This document shows positions 32,154-40,820 of a DNA stretch of 56,773 bases, in pieces. The position numbers were made by a program, and so were the translations under genes. The notes under the pieces are model-generated. The model saw only the letters and a list, made by a program, of their open reading frames with translations, was not told the origin of the DNA and did not search any database. Every line of letters begins with the position of its first letter. Position 1 is the first letter of the stretch. Source of the stretch: Acidimicrobiaceae bacterium (GTDB lineage Bacteria; Actinomycetota; Acidimicrobiia; Acidimicrobiales; RAAP-2); NCBI GenBank assembly GCA_003169675.1, contig PNAT01000109.1, positions 1-56,773 on the forward strand, written 5' to 3'.

Positions 32154-33101
32154 ATGACACATGACCGAAAGTTCCGATTCGCCGCCCAACTGGGCAACGC
32201 GCCTGAGAACTCGGCCCGGTCGTGGGCTGACCAGGCCCGCCGGGCCGAGGACCTCGGCTTCGCGACCCTCCTCATGCCCGACCACTTCGGCGACCAGCTA
32301 GCACCGGTGCCCGCCTTGGCCGCGGCGGCCGCGGCGACGACGACTCTGCGCATGGGTTCGCTCGTGTTCGGCAACGACTACCGGCATCCCTTGGTCCTGG
32401 CCAAGGAAGCTGCCACTCTCGATGTGCTCAGCGAGGGCCGCTTCGAGCTCAGCCTCGGTGCGGGCTGGATGAAGACCGACTACGAGCAGGCCGGGCTGAC
32501 CTATGACTCCCCGAGGGTCAGGGTGGGGCGATTCGAAGAAGCAGTGCAGGTCGTGCAGGGACTGCTGCGCACCGACGGGCCGTTCTCCTTCGACGGGACC
32601 TGCTACCAGGTGCACGAGCACACGCTGCTGCCCCGCCCCGTGCAGCAACCCGGTCCCCCCTTGATCATCGGCGGCGGCGGCCGGCGCGTCCTGTCCTTCG
32701 CCGCCAAGCACGCAGACATCGTCAGCATCAATGTGAACTTGCGGGAGGGGACCGGAGGTCCCGAGACGGCACCCAACGCATCGCCCGAGCGCACCCGGGA
32801 GAAGGTGGCCTGGGTGAGAGAAGCCGCCGGGGCCCGATTCGGAGACCTTGAACTCAATGCGCTCATCGGCTTCGTCATGATCACCGATGATGCCGGAGGC
32901 ATTGCCGAGGCCATGGCGCCCCACTTCGGCATCAGCCCGGAGGAGGCTCGGCACATACCACTCGCCCTCCTGGGCACGCTCGACGAAATGGTCGAGGAGT
33001 TGCAGTGGCGCCGGGAAGAATATGGGATCTCCTACTGGTCGATTGAATCCGACAGCTGGCAGGACCTGGGTCCGGTCGTGAGCAAGTTGTCCGGCACATG
33101 A
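32154..33101 (+). CDS. LLM-class (luciferase-like) F420-dependent oxidoreductase
   Basis: A 315-residue TIM-barrel flavin/F420 oxidoreductase. It starts FRFAAQLGNAPENSARSWADQ, then FATLLMPDHFGDQL, LVFGNDYRHPLVLAKEAATLD and GRFELSLGAGWMKTDYE, typical of the TIGR03621 type group annotated as F420-dependent. Such enzymes are common in actinobacteria that make coenzyme F420. The substrate is unknown. ATG 32154 is preferred over ATG 32136, which adds only six unconserved residues. The stop overlaps the next ATG (ATGA), so it is coupled to the alpha/beta hydrolase. Confidence 0.88.
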   Translation: MTHDRKFRFAAQLGNAPENSARSWADQARRAEDLGFATLLMPDHFGDQLAPVPALAAAAAATTTLRMGSLVFGNDYRHPLVLAKEAATLDVLSEGRFELSLGAGWMKTDYEQAGLTYDSPRVRVGRFEEAVQVVQGLLRTDGPFSFDGTCYQVHEHTLLPRPVQQPGPPLIIGGGGRRVLSFAAKHADIVSINVNLREGTGGPETAPNASPERTREKVAWVREAAGARFGDLELNALIGFVMITDDAGGIAEAMAPHFGISPEEARHIPLALLGTLDEMVEELQWRREEYGISYWSIESDSWQDLGPVVSKLSGT

Positions 33102-33994
33102 CGATCGTCACCAGCGCCGGATGGGAATCCATCGGCACATACCGTCAGCTCGGTGGTCATCGATTATTCACCGTTGACGCACCGTCAATCGGTCCAGAGG
33201 TGCACCAACCCCTGTTGGTCCTTCATGGCTTCCCAACCTCGTCCTTTGACTACGCGGCCGTCCTCGACGGGTTGCGGGCCGGACGAAGGGTCCTCCTGTT
33301 GGACGGGCTTGGTTACGGGCTCTCGGCCAAGCCCGACGTGCGCTACACCATGGCCCTGCAGGCCGACCTTGTCGTCGCCTTCGTGTCCGAGCTGGGCCTC
33401 TCAAGGGTGGCGCTGCTGACCCATGACATGGGAGACACCGTCGGTGGTGAGCTCCTGGCCCGCTGTCAGGACGGGACCTGGCCGGTGGAGGTGACCCGTC
33501 GCGTCGTCACCAATGGCAGCATCTACATAGAGCAAGCCCACCTCACCGCCGGCCAACAACTCCTCCTCAGCCTGCCCGACGAGACATTGCCCGCTGGGAT
33601 TCCGGTGGACGCCGCTTCACTCACTCAGAGCCTGCGCGACACGTTCAGCCCCGACGTGACGTGGCCTCCCGAGGGATGGCCTGAAGACCCCCTCCCACCC
33701 ACCGTGGAACAGATCCTGCATGACGACGGCCATCTGGTCCTGACCCGGCTCATCCGATACATAGAGGAGCGCCGCCAGAACGAGCGTCGCTTTACAGGCG
33801 CCATTGAGACCGCCCCGTCCCCCCTCCACGTCGTCTGGGGGCTCGATGACCCGATCGCCATCCCCACCATGGTCGATACCTTGGTGGCGGCCCGTCCCGA
33901 CGCCACCGTGGTGCGGCTCGCCGGGGTGGGCCATTACCCGATGGTCGAGGCCCCGGCCCGCTTCCTCGAAGCCGTGCTGCCTGGTCTGGACTAG
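33098..33994 (+). CDS. Alpha/beta hydrolase with Asp nucleophile (dehalogenase/epoxide hydrolase-like)
   Basis: A 298-residue alpha/beta hydrolase. The oxyanion loop is LHGFPTSSFDY. The nucleophile elbow reads LLTHDMGD with D110 where esterases have serine; aspartate here is the mark of haloalkane dehalogenases and epoxide hydrolases. The histidine is in GVGHYPMVEAP near the C terminus, and HVVWGLDDPIAIP supplies the third acid. Which bond it cleaves cannot be decided. It is translationally coupled to an F420-type oxidoreductase, suggesting sequential action on one compound. A GGTGGT/ACCACC hairpin follows its stop. Confidence 0.88.
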   Translation: MTIVTSAGWESIGTYRQLGGHRLFTVDAPSIGPEVHQPLLVLHGFPTSSFDYAAVLDGLRAGRRVLLLDGLGYGLSAKPDVRYTMALQADLVVAFVSELGLSRVALLTHDMGDTVGGELLARCQDGTWPVEVTRRVVTNGSIYIEQAHLTAGQQLLLSLPDETLPAGIPVDAASLTQSLRDTFSPDVTWPPEGWPEDPLPPTVEQILHDDGHLVLTRLIRYIEERRQNERRFTGAIETAPSPLHVVWGLDDPIAIPTMVDTLVAARPDATVVRLAGVGHYPMVEAPARFLEAVLPGLD

Positions 33995-34011
33995 GGGCGC
34001 CGTCGCCGGCT

Positions 34012-34030
34012 GGTGGTGAGCGCTACCACC
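34012..34030. terminator. Hairpin between convergent genes
   Basis: GGTGGT, loop GAGCGCT, ACCACC. It sits in the 48-base gap between two convergent genes and could serve both strands. No T-run on either side, so it is only a candidate. Confidence 0.4.
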
Positions 34031-34042
34031 GAATGAGAATTC

Positions 34043-35878
34043 CTAGGACGGGAACCCGGTGCGGTACCAGGCCGCCACACCGTGGGCAAGGACCGGGGGC
34101 CGTCCCACGAGCCACGCCAGGAACGACACTCCCCGCCGCCCGGCCGGACCGCTCGGATCGGCCAGGACCACCGTCACATGCCAGGAGGCCAGCTGGGCCC
34201 GGACGACCCTTCGCTCTGCGGGGCTGCGGGGCACCGGGAGACCGTGATACACGTTGTTGAGCGCGTCAGAGGTTGCTGTCGTCCGCCCGGCCGTCACCCG
34301 CCCATCGTCCTTGGGTACCTGGAAGTAACCGCCGACGATCCTGAAGCGCAGGAAGGAGTCCGCCTGCCAGATCATCGGCGCCGCGTTGTCGACGCTGTAT
34401 CCCGGGAAGGGATAGAGCAGAACGGTGGAGTCCGGCGGCACGGCGTCGACAGCGGAGCTGGTGAAGTACGCCGGGGTTGCAATCGTCGTCGCGGCGTAGG
34501 GCAACGCCGGGATGAGCGGGATAAGGGAAAGCACCGGGACCGTGAGGGCAATCCAGCGACGCCAGGATGGCGCTGCCGAGTGCTCTGCCGAAGGCGCGGC
34601 CAGTGCGTCGGCAGCCACCGCCAGCAATACCCCGGCGAACAAGCCCACAAAGAGGGTGAAGCGAAGAGGCAACAGATTCATGACCAGGGGGATGTGGTTG
34701 AAGAGCGCTTCCGGCAGGGGAAACCCACCGGTGGGTTTCGCCGAGGCGACGCCAGAGACGGTGAGCCGTGACCCGAGGGAAAGCAACCAGCATGCCGCCA
34801 GCACAATCGCCGCCCACCGGACGATGAAGCGGCGTCGCCACAAGAGCACGCTGGTGACCAGGAGGAGAATGAGGAGAGGGAAGCCGAGGTACGCCCCGTT
34901 CTCACCTTCGTCCCCGCTGACGAAAGCGGCGCTGAGGTGACGGGTCCACGCCGGGCTGATCGCCTGAAGTGGCGAAGGCACCACGGTGGCTGAAAGGTCC
35001 GCTCGGTAACCCTCGGGCGTCAATTGAATGGGACCGGTGATGTGACCGGCACCGTGGAGCCCGAACCACAACGGGTAGGCGAGGAGGGCGAGCAACGCGA
35101 CAAACATGACCGAACCGCAACGCACAAGGGGCCCCAGGGAAGGGACGATGCTGGCCGGCGCCAACACCGCGGCCGTCACGAGGCCGATGACGCAGACGAT
35201 GGCGGTGATGGTGAGGATCTCACTGGAAATGAAGCACTGCACGACGACGAGCGCCGCCAGGAGGAGTCCGAGGATCTCCGGGCGGCCACGGCGACGGACC
35301 AGGAGTTGGTCGAGGACGCAGATGATGAGCGGTGGCACCGGAACCAGGACCAAATTGAGGTGGGCCTGACCATGCCCGATCATGTACGGCGAGAAGCCGT
35401 ACATGGCCCCTCCGATGAAGGCAGCAAGGCGCCACCTGGTCCACCGGCGCAGGAGTACGTATGCCGCTGTGGCCGATGAGCTGAACGCGAAGGTGAGCAG
35501 TGCCACATACGTGGTCACCGGCCCGAACAACAGCGTGATCGGCGCTCCCAGCAGACCCGCGGCCTGTTCTCCGGTATTTGAAATGAGGTTGACGCTCCAG
35601 GGTGCGTTCGCCATGGTCGTGAAGAGCAAGCTGTGCCCGTGGAGCACCGCGTAGGGCGTTTAGGTGAGAAACCAGACGTTGAGCGCCGGGTCGGGGCCGC
35701 CGGCGGCTGGCACGGCGGCGCCGTGCGCGGTCCACAGATCCCAGTACGCGAAGACGGCCATTCCCGTGTAGAGCGCCACGACCAACAGGTCAGGCCACAG
35801 GCGGACCAGGACCAGCCGGAATCGCAACACGCATTCGCTCAGGGTGTGGCGGCGACCCCCCACGAGCGGACCCGGCAT
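34043..35878 (-). pseudogene. GT-C-like polytopic membrane protein interrupted by one in-frame TAA
   Basis: Read as one frame this encodes about 610 residues and about a dozen membrane segments. It starts at ATG 35878 (TACGCT ends 8 bases upstream), continues to GGPDPALNVWFLT, meets TAA at 35660-35662, and resumes in the same frame with TPYAVLHGHSLLF and VNLISNTGEQ. The paralogue at 50005-51951 has WFMTWPAWAMTHF at this point, with identical spacing on to NLLSNT, and its tryptophan aligns with the stop. Either a nonsense mutation, a sequencing error or a recoded stop. A GTG 15 bases after the stop (35647) could reinitiate a 534-residue product. The C-terminal part is intact. Confidence 0.75.
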
Positions 35879-35941
35879 GCTCCACGAGCGTATCTGCCTC
35901 GGCTGGCCACTCCGGGCCACCTCAGGAGCGGTGGAGCTCCC

Positions 35942-37573
35942 TCAGGCCGGAGCCACCACCTTGAGGCTGCGCACATCAGTGGGCAGATTGTCGTAGAGGT
36001 CCGCCACCAGGTCGTCGCGCAGGGCCCGCCGCGCCTCGTCGTCCCACTGGTTGTCGAACTGGTACGGGTCATCATCCACGTTGTAGAGCTCACCGGTCGC
36101 CATGCCGATCCCACCCGGACCGGTCTCGGTCTGCTCGTAGACCACCGGGCAGGGGGTCAGCACTCCGTCGCCCCAGACCTCCTCCAACCCATTGGGTTGG
36201 CCGGCCGTTGAAGGCTCGTAGACCGTGCAGAGCCAGCCGTCCCGGTAGATGGAGCGCAAGTGCATGCCGTAGCCCGGGAATTGGCTGTCCCACTCGCAGA
36301 GCATGCGCACCCGACCGGCCTCCCCATCAGACGTCGGGAGCGCGTGCCCCTGCATCCAGTCAGCCGGCTCAATTCCGGCGATGGCGCAGAAGGTGGGAGC
36401 CAGATCGACCTGCCCCACCGGGTCGTTGACCACAGTCGGTGCGATCCCCGCCGACGGGGCCGGGCGCCAGATGAAAGGCAGCCGCATCAGCGCGTCGGTG
36501 TGATAGGGGCCCTTGTAGAGGAGACCGAAATCACCCTGCATCTCGCCGTGGTCAGTGGTGAAGATGACGTCTGTGTCGGCCAACCATGAACGGGCGGCCA
36601 CCGCGGCCAGAACCCTGCCGCAGGCCTCATCGATCAGTTCGTTCATGACATGAACCTTGGCGTTGACCTCTCGGATCTGATCGTGAGTGAGCTGGGAGGG
36701 CACGAACGCGGCCGGTCCTCCCTCCATATTGGGGAAGCGTCCTTCCCAGTAGGCCAGCCAGTGCGCGGGCTTGCGGGCCAACACGGCCCGAATCTCGTCG
36801 TCGGAACCCGGGTGGCCCGGCGGCAACGCCAGCTCCTGCCATGGGACCCGCGGCAGCTCGGACGCCGGTGGGTCCCAGGGATGGTGGGGGTCAGGGAACG
36901 ACATCCAGCAGAACCAAGGATCGTCCTGGCCGAGCGAGTCCAGCCACTCAACCGCCAGGTCCGCCACCCAGTCGGTGTGATACCACTCCCGTGGTATCGG
37001 GTTGTTCTTCGTCTCCGGCGCCGAGGTGTCGCCCCCCGGTTCGGCTTGGAGCAGGCCGGCGAAACTGTGCAGGTGCTCGGGATGGTGTTCGGCCAACCAG
37101 CGCCCGTAGTGCGCGATGGGCGTTTTACCCCAGGCGGCGGCATGCATGGCTTGTTCGGAACGCTCGAAGCCCCGCCACGGACCGGTGTCGCCGCGAGCCA
37201 CCCTGGCGTTCTCCTCGAACTGCAGCTGCGGGTCGAACGCTGGCTCAAAATGCGCCTTCCCGAGAAGGGCGGTGCGGTAGCCCGCCTGCTCGGCCAGATA
37301 CGACGCCACCGAAGGCGCGTCAGTGGGCAGGGCGATCCCATTGGCCACCACGCCGTGCGTGCGCACGTACTGACCTGTCAACATGGTCGAACGAGCCGGC
37401 ATGCAGACAGTGTTCTGGTTGTAGGCCCGCCGGTAGTTGACCCCCTCGGCGGCCAACCGGTCGATGACCGGGGTGCGGGCCACCGTTCCGCCGTTGCAAC
37501 CCAAACTGTCGAAGCGCTGCTGGTCCGTCGTGATGAAGAGGATGTTGCGGCCGGTCTTCGTACTCTCAGGCAC
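35942..37573 (-). CDS. Sulfatase (formylglycine-dependent arylsulfatase family)
   Basis: A 543-residue sulfatase of the alkaline phosphatase superfamily. NILFITTDQQRFDSLG gives the first metal-binding aspartates, and CMPARSTMLTGQY contains C57, the cysteine converted to formylglycine (C-x-P-x-R motif). FPDPHHPW and IFTTDHGEMQGDFGL supply the later metal and substrate residues. It hydrolyses a sulfate ester, or possibly a phosphonate ester, of an unknown substrate. There is no signal peptide, so it would act in the cytoplasm. GTG 37573 overlaps the 3' end of the DUF1330 gene by 8 bases, so the two are co-translated. Confidence 0.93.
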   Translation of the reverse strand: MPESTKTGRNILFITTDQQRFDSLGCNGGTVARTPVIDRLAAEGVNYRRAYNQNTVCMPARSTMLTGQYVRTHGVVANGIALPTDAPSVASYLAEQAGYRTALLGKAHFEPAFDPQLQFEENARVARGDTGPWRGFERSEQAMHAAAWGKTPIAHYGRWLAEHHPEHLHSFAGLLQAEPGGDTSAPETKNNPIPREWYHTDWVADLAVEWLDSLGQDDPWFCWMSFPDPHHPWDPPASELPRVPWQELALPPGHPGSDDEIRAVLARKPAHWLAYWEGRFPNMEGGPAAFVPSQLTHDQIREVNAKVHVMNELIDEACGRVLAAVAARSWLADTDVIFTTDHGEMQGDFGLLYKGPYHTDALMRLPFIWRPAPSAGIAPTVVNDPVGQVDLAPTFCAIAGIEPADWMQGHALPTSDGEAGRVRMLCEWDSQFPGYGMHLRSIYRDGWLCTVYEPSTAGQPNGLEEVWGDGVLTPCPVVYEQTETGPGGIGMATGELYNVDDDPYQFDNQWDDEARRALRDDLVADLYDNLPTDVRSLKVVAPA

Positions 37574-37979
37574 GGGACTCGAGTTCGTTCGTCAGTGGCT
37601 CACAAGCCAAGAGCACTGTGCGGTCCAAGCCGCGCTCACGGTGCTTGTGGGCCTCCTGGTACTGCGGGGACGTCACCATGTCGATGAAGGCGGAGCGGCT
37701 GGGATACGAGACGAGGACCACCAGATCCCATCCGTCACCGTCTGAGTCGCCGATCACGACATGTTCGGGGCGGCCCATCCACAGCACTCGGCCGCCGCGA
37801 GCTTCGACCATCTTGACGGCTTGGTCGCCGTAGTCCCGGTAGGCGCCCTGGCCCGAACGCTCCCCCGAGCCGTTACCGTCGGGTCCGGAGAAATGGAGCA
37901 GATTGAGCATCACCACCTCGCCGCGTCTCGAGGCGTGGGAGAACGCCTGGAACTGCTCCTTGGTTGGGGTGATGGCCAT
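37566..37979 (-). CDS. DUF1330 domain-containing protein
   Basis: A 137-residue ferredoxin-like alpha/beta barrel protein. VVMLNLLHFSG near residue 25, AYRDYGDQAVKMVEARGGRVLW and LVVLVSYPSRSAFIDMVTSPQYQEAHKHRERGL-type segments are the DUF1330 family pattern. The function is unknown; members resemble small monooxygenase or dimeric barrel proteins. ATG 37979 has AGGAG 7 bases upstream; a longer frame to 38144 would enter the TetR gene. It lies between the TetR regulator and the sulfatase, probably one operon. Confidence 0.85.
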   Translation of the reverse strand: MAITPTKEQFQAFSHASRRGEVVMLNLLHFSGPDGNGSGERSGQGAYRDYGDQAVKMVEARGGRVLWMGRPEHVVIGDSDGDGWDLVVLVSYPSRSAFIDMVTSPQYQEAHKHRERGLDRTVLLACEPLTNELESRA

Positions 37980-38023
37980 CGATGATCTCCTGCTTTCTTG
38001 GAATTGAGAAATCGGGGTTCGGC

Positions 38024-38650
38024 CTATGGGTGGTCGGAGAGCGTCGTGGCGGGCAGGGCGCCAAAGAGAAGCAGTCGTACGACCCGGGCCGACTCCTCCA
38101 CCGAGAGCTTTCTCACACGGCGCAATTGGTCCCATGTCTCCCAACTACTCGCCACGTCAGCCGCGTCAAGGGCGTCGCGGGCGAGTGGCCTCTTCATCTG
38201 GGACAACTCGGTGTCGAAAACCTCCGCCACCTGGGATCGCAAGAACCGATGGTTGTACTCCAGACCCCTGGCTATCCCCGGAGAGCCCGGCGCCAGCCGT
38301 TCCGCGATCCGTCGGACCGGCGCGATGGCCTCGTAAATGACCGCACGATTTGCCACCAAGGCCCGAATGCGTTCATCAGTCGAGCCCTCTGTGGGAAGAG
38401 GCACGAAGAGGGGTGCGATCCGATCCACCTGGTGCTGCACCGCCGCCGCATGAAGCGACTCCACGTCCTCGGTCAGGCGGAAGACGGTGCGGATGGAGAT
38501 TCCCGAGCGATCGGCGATCTGCTGCGCCGTGGGCGAAGGCACACCCTCGGCAATGAGATCGAGCACCGCGTCAACCGCTCGGTCACGTGAGTGGAGGCGA
38601 CGCAGATTCCGCCCATCTGCTTCCCGCGTTGCCAGTGTCCCCGTCGGCAC
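38024..38650 (-). CDS. TetR-family transcriptional regulator
   Basis: A 208-residue regulator. The N-terminal helix-turn-helix is near residues 25-65 (AVDAVLDLIAEG, PTAQQIADRSGISIRTVFRLT). The rest is a helical ligand-binding domain without recognised specificity. GTG 38650 is preceded by TAGGCT 7 bases upstream and TTGACA 18 bases further, so the transcript should be leaderless. A TAACTAT/ATAGTTA palindrome lies between those elements, which strongly suggests autorepression. DUF1330 and the sulfatase follow on the same strand and may be controlled by it. Confidence 0.9.
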   Translation of the reverse strand: MPTGTLATREADGRNLRRLHSRDRAVDAVLDLIAEGVPSPTAQQIADRSGISIRTVFRLTEDVESLHAAAVQHQVDRIAPLFVPLPTEGSTDERIRALVANRAVIYEAIAPVRRIAERLAPGSPGIARGLEYNHRFLRSQVAEVFDTELSQMKRPLARDALDAADVASSWETWDQLRRVRKLSVEESARVVRLLLFGALPATTLSDHP

Positions 38651-38657
38651 GGGACCC

Positions 38658-38687
38658 AGCCTAACTATTTGGCATAGTTACTGTCAA
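38658..38687 (-). promoter_or_regulatory. Promoter of the TetR gene: TTGACA-18 bp-TAGGCT
   Basis: On the minus strand TTGACA (38687-38682) matches the -35 consensus, 18 bases separate it from TAGGCT (38663-38658), and GTG follows 7 bases later. It is the best full promoter visible in the window. Confidence 0.6.
38662..38680. promoter_or_regulatory. Palindromic operator TAACTAT-N5-ATAGTTA
   Basis: Perfect 7-base arms around TTGGC lie inside the -35/-10 spacer of the TetR promoter. A further half-site AATAGTT occurs at 38686-38692 overlapping the -35. Binding here would block RNA polymerase, so self-repression by the adjacent TetR protein is the simplest reading. Confidence 0.6.
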
Positions 38688-38711
38688 TAGTTCCGGGCCG
38701 GTCAGTTCCGG

Positions 38712-39326
38712 TCAGCTCGACTCGAGCATCCGATGGAGGTCCTGTTCAACTGCCTCGGTGAGCTCGAGCAGGAGTTCCAGGCGGGTGGCGGTGCTGGGCA
38801 CCGCGAGGAGGCGCTGGGCGTCGAAAGCGTTCAGGGGTGCTTCAGCGCAGAGCTGCCAACAGGCGATGTCGTCGTCAGGGTCGAACTTCGTGTCGGCCGA
38901 AAGTGCTGCGATCTGACCGCTCTCTGCCAACAATCCCCTGGTGCGGCGCACGCACTGGGTGACCTCGTGCAGCAACGCCTTGTCCACGTGCTCGTCTGGT
39001 GACGGCCACTCCTCCACCATGGCCATGGGGTAGGGATCGTCTTCCATCCACTCATCCACCCTGATGCGCACCTCACCCCGGACCAGGAGCAACCACCGGC
39101 CATCGTCCAGCGTGGCCGTCCGCCCGATGACGGCTCGCGTGCCGATCGCCACCCGGTCGTCCCCTCCGCCCACCTCGGAGCCGCGGGCGATCAGGACAAT
39201 CCCGAAACGCGAGTCACCGGCCAGGCACTCCGTTGTCATGGCCTTGTAGCGGGGCTCGAAGACATGCAGTGGGCACTGCGCGTGAGGAAAGAGGACGGTC
39301 GAAAGCGGGAACATGGGCAGACGCAC
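38712..39326 (-). CDS. LON substrate-binding (LAN/N-terminal Lon) domain protein
   Basis: A 204-residue stand-alone Lon N-domain protein. RLPMFPLSTVLFPHAQCPLHVFEPRYKAM at the start and FGIVLIARGSEVGGG, TRAVIGRTATLDDGRW, LLVRGEVRIRV are the family pattern (PF02190). There is no AAA or protease domain, so it is not Lon itself; the function of stand-alone members is unknown. GTG 39326 has GGAAGGGG 6 bases upstream; a longer frame to 39488 runs through non-conserved residues. It is transcribed alone or toward the region after the TetR promoter. Confidence 0.87.
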   Translation of the reverse strand: MRLPMFPLSTVLFPHAQCPLHVFEPRYKAMTTECLAGDSRFGIVLIARGSEVGGGDDRVAIGTRAVIGRTATLDDGRWLLLVRGEVRIRVDEWMEDDPYPMAMVEEWPSPDEHVDKALLHEVTQCVRRTRGLLAESGQIAALSADTKFDPDDDIACWQLCAEAPLNAFDAQRLLAVPSTATRLELLLELTEAVEQDLHRMLESS

Positions 39327-39414
39327 CGAGAACCCCTTCCCGGCGGTTGACCAGTCATGCTCATGACCTCTCACGGTCCGCCACTCCCCCACCAGCCAAT
39401 TGGGCTCCTGACGC

Positions 39415-39448
39415 GAGCAGGACCGGCCACAAGGCCGGCCCGCTGCTC
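39415..39448. repeat. Inverted repeat with internal bulge
   Basis: Arms GAGCAG...CCGGCC and GGCCGG...CTGCTC around loop ACAA, interrupted by an asymmetric bulge. No T-run follows on either strand, so a factor-independent terminator is unlikely. Confidence 0.5.
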
Positions 39449-39599
39449 GTTGTGTAGTGAATCTTGTTGGCAAGTCACTCGGCTCCAACCTGCGGCGTTG
39501 TTGGTGCGGGGGCCGCCTTGTCGGCCGGCCGGCACACGCACCGGCGCAAGTGCGACCACAGACAGACGCCGGGCATCGTGCCGAATGAGCTGCTCTGCG

Positions 39600-39627
39600 G
39601 CGTCACCGATCCCGACACCGGTGACGC
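39600..39627. repeat. Perfect 9-base inverted repeat
   Basis: GCGTCACCG and CGGTGACGC separated by 10 bases. A stable stem in RNA or a protein-binding palindrome. Confidence 0.55.
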
Positions 39628-39697
39628 AGATTCAACCCGGCGGATCGCCCTCCTCGGTAGAGCTCGTCGATGGCATCGCCAGCTCCTTTCAACTCGG

Positions 39698-39722
39698 GGC
39701 AACGGGCACGTAACCCGTTGCC
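39698..39722. repeat. Perfect 9-base inverted repeat
   Basis: GGCAACGGG and CCCGTTGCC around the 7-base loop CACGTAA. This is the most stable of the three hairpins in this intergenic region, and no T-run follows. Confidence 0.55.
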
Positions 39723-39894
39723 GCAATGGTTCCAGTATCTGCCCCTTTGACCCGAGTGTGAACCCCACGTGAACAGGATGTTCGCGAAAGCCCAGCCTGA
39801 CGGACGTTCCGACACACAATCTTCACCTGTAGTCCTGTGACTGGTTGACCACCGCGAGGCGACGCTGCTCTTTTGAGCGGCCTACTCTCTTCCC

Positions 39895-40737
39895 ATGGCA
39901 CTCCCCACTCCCAAAGAGAACACCACCGCTGTGGTGACCGGATCTTCGTCGGGCATCGGCGCCGACATAGCTCGCGAGCTGGCCAGGCGTGGCCACGGGG
40001 TCACGCTGGTGGCTCGTCGCGAGGACCGCCTCAAGGAGTTGGCCGATGAGTTGTCCCAGACGCACCACGTGCGTACCGAGGTCATTGCCGCCGACCTCAC
40101 GGACGCCACTTCGCGCGCCGAGATCCCTGGCGAAATTGAAAGGCGGCAACTCACAGTCGACATCCTGGTCAACAACGCCGGCTTCTCCACTATGGGAGCA
40201 GTGCACAAGGGTGCCCGTGACACCGAGTTGTCGATGGTGCGCACCAACGTCGAAGCCGTGGTGGATCTGTGCACGTTGTTCGTTGCCGGCATGGTGTCCC
40301 GCCACCGCGGTGCCATCCTCAACACCGCTTCCACTGCCGCCTTCCAACCCCTCCCGGGTCAGGCCGTCTACGGCGCTTCGAAAGCCTTCGTCCTCTCCTA
40401 CGGCAGAGCATTGGGTGTCGAGCTCAAGGGCACCGGCGTCACGGTGACCACGCTGTGCCCCGGTCCCGTCGAGACCGGATTTGCCGAGGTGTCCGGGCTC
40501 ACCGATCAGGAAGCCGGTGAATCTCTGCCGAAGTTCATGTGGGTCCCGCCGGCGCAGGTGGCCAAGGCGGCCGTGGATGCCCTGTCGGCCGGGCGCCCGG
40601 TAGTGATCCCAGGTTCGGCCAACCGGATCGGCGCGCTCCTCGCGCATCTGCTTCCCAATTCCTTGCTCCTCCCCGTCCTGGCCAAGCAGCACCCCGCCCT
40701 GAAGGGCACCTGGAAGGAGAAACCGGGCGCCCACTGA
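39895..40737 (+). CDS. SDR-family NAD(P)-dependent oxidoreductase
   Basis: A 280-residue classical short-chain dehydrogenase. The cofactor motif is TGSSSGIG, LVARREDRL favours NADPH, NNAG lies near residue 97, and the catalytic serine, tyrosine and lysine are in NTASTAAFQP and AVYGASKAF. The pattern resembles the DltE/YqjQ-like group of unspecific ketone or acyl reductases; the substrate is unknown. TACTCT ends 6 bases before the ATG, so it is probably leaderless. The P450 gene follows after 83 bases on the same strand. Confidence 0.9.
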   Translation: MALPTPKENTTAVVTGSSSGIGADIARELARRGHGVTLVARREDRLKELADELSQTHHVRTEVIAADLTDATSRAEIPGEIERRQLTVDILVNNAGFSTMGAVHKGARDTELSMVRTNVEAVVDLCTLFVAGMVSRHRGAILNTASTAAFQPLPGQAVYGASKAFVLSYGRALGVELKGTGVTVTTLCPGPVETGFAEVSGLTDQEAGESLPKFMWVPPAQVAKAAVDALSAGRPVVIPGSANRIGALLAHLLPNSLLLPVLAKQHPALKGTWKEKPGAH

Positions 40738-40820
40738 TGAGGAAAGAGCGATTTCGGGTGCACGAAGACGGCTCACTATCCTCGACACCATCGCCATGCC
40801 GCAGAGAGGATGGGTAACGG

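Larger units (their letters stand above)
39327..39894. other. 568-base region without a convincing gene, rich in hairpins
   Basis: Several open frames cross this region on both strands, but none has a start context, a recognisable domain or a composition matching neighbouring genes. It holds three strong inverted repeats (39415-39448, 39600-39627 and 39698-39722) and the -10 element of the SDR gene (TACTCT, 39883-39888). It could hold a structured RNA, long leaders of the flanking divergent genes, or a decayed gene. Confidence 0.55.

Noticed and set aside
34043-35647. Independent 534-residue gene starting at GTG 35647
   Set aside because: Alignment to the paralogue continues upstream through the stop codon in the same frame, so this start is an artefact of the interruption unless reinitiation occurs.
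39464-39819. Open frames of 60-115 codons on both strands in the hairpin-rich region
   Set aside because: No start signal, no domain and no support from composition; kept as gene-free with the alternative noted.
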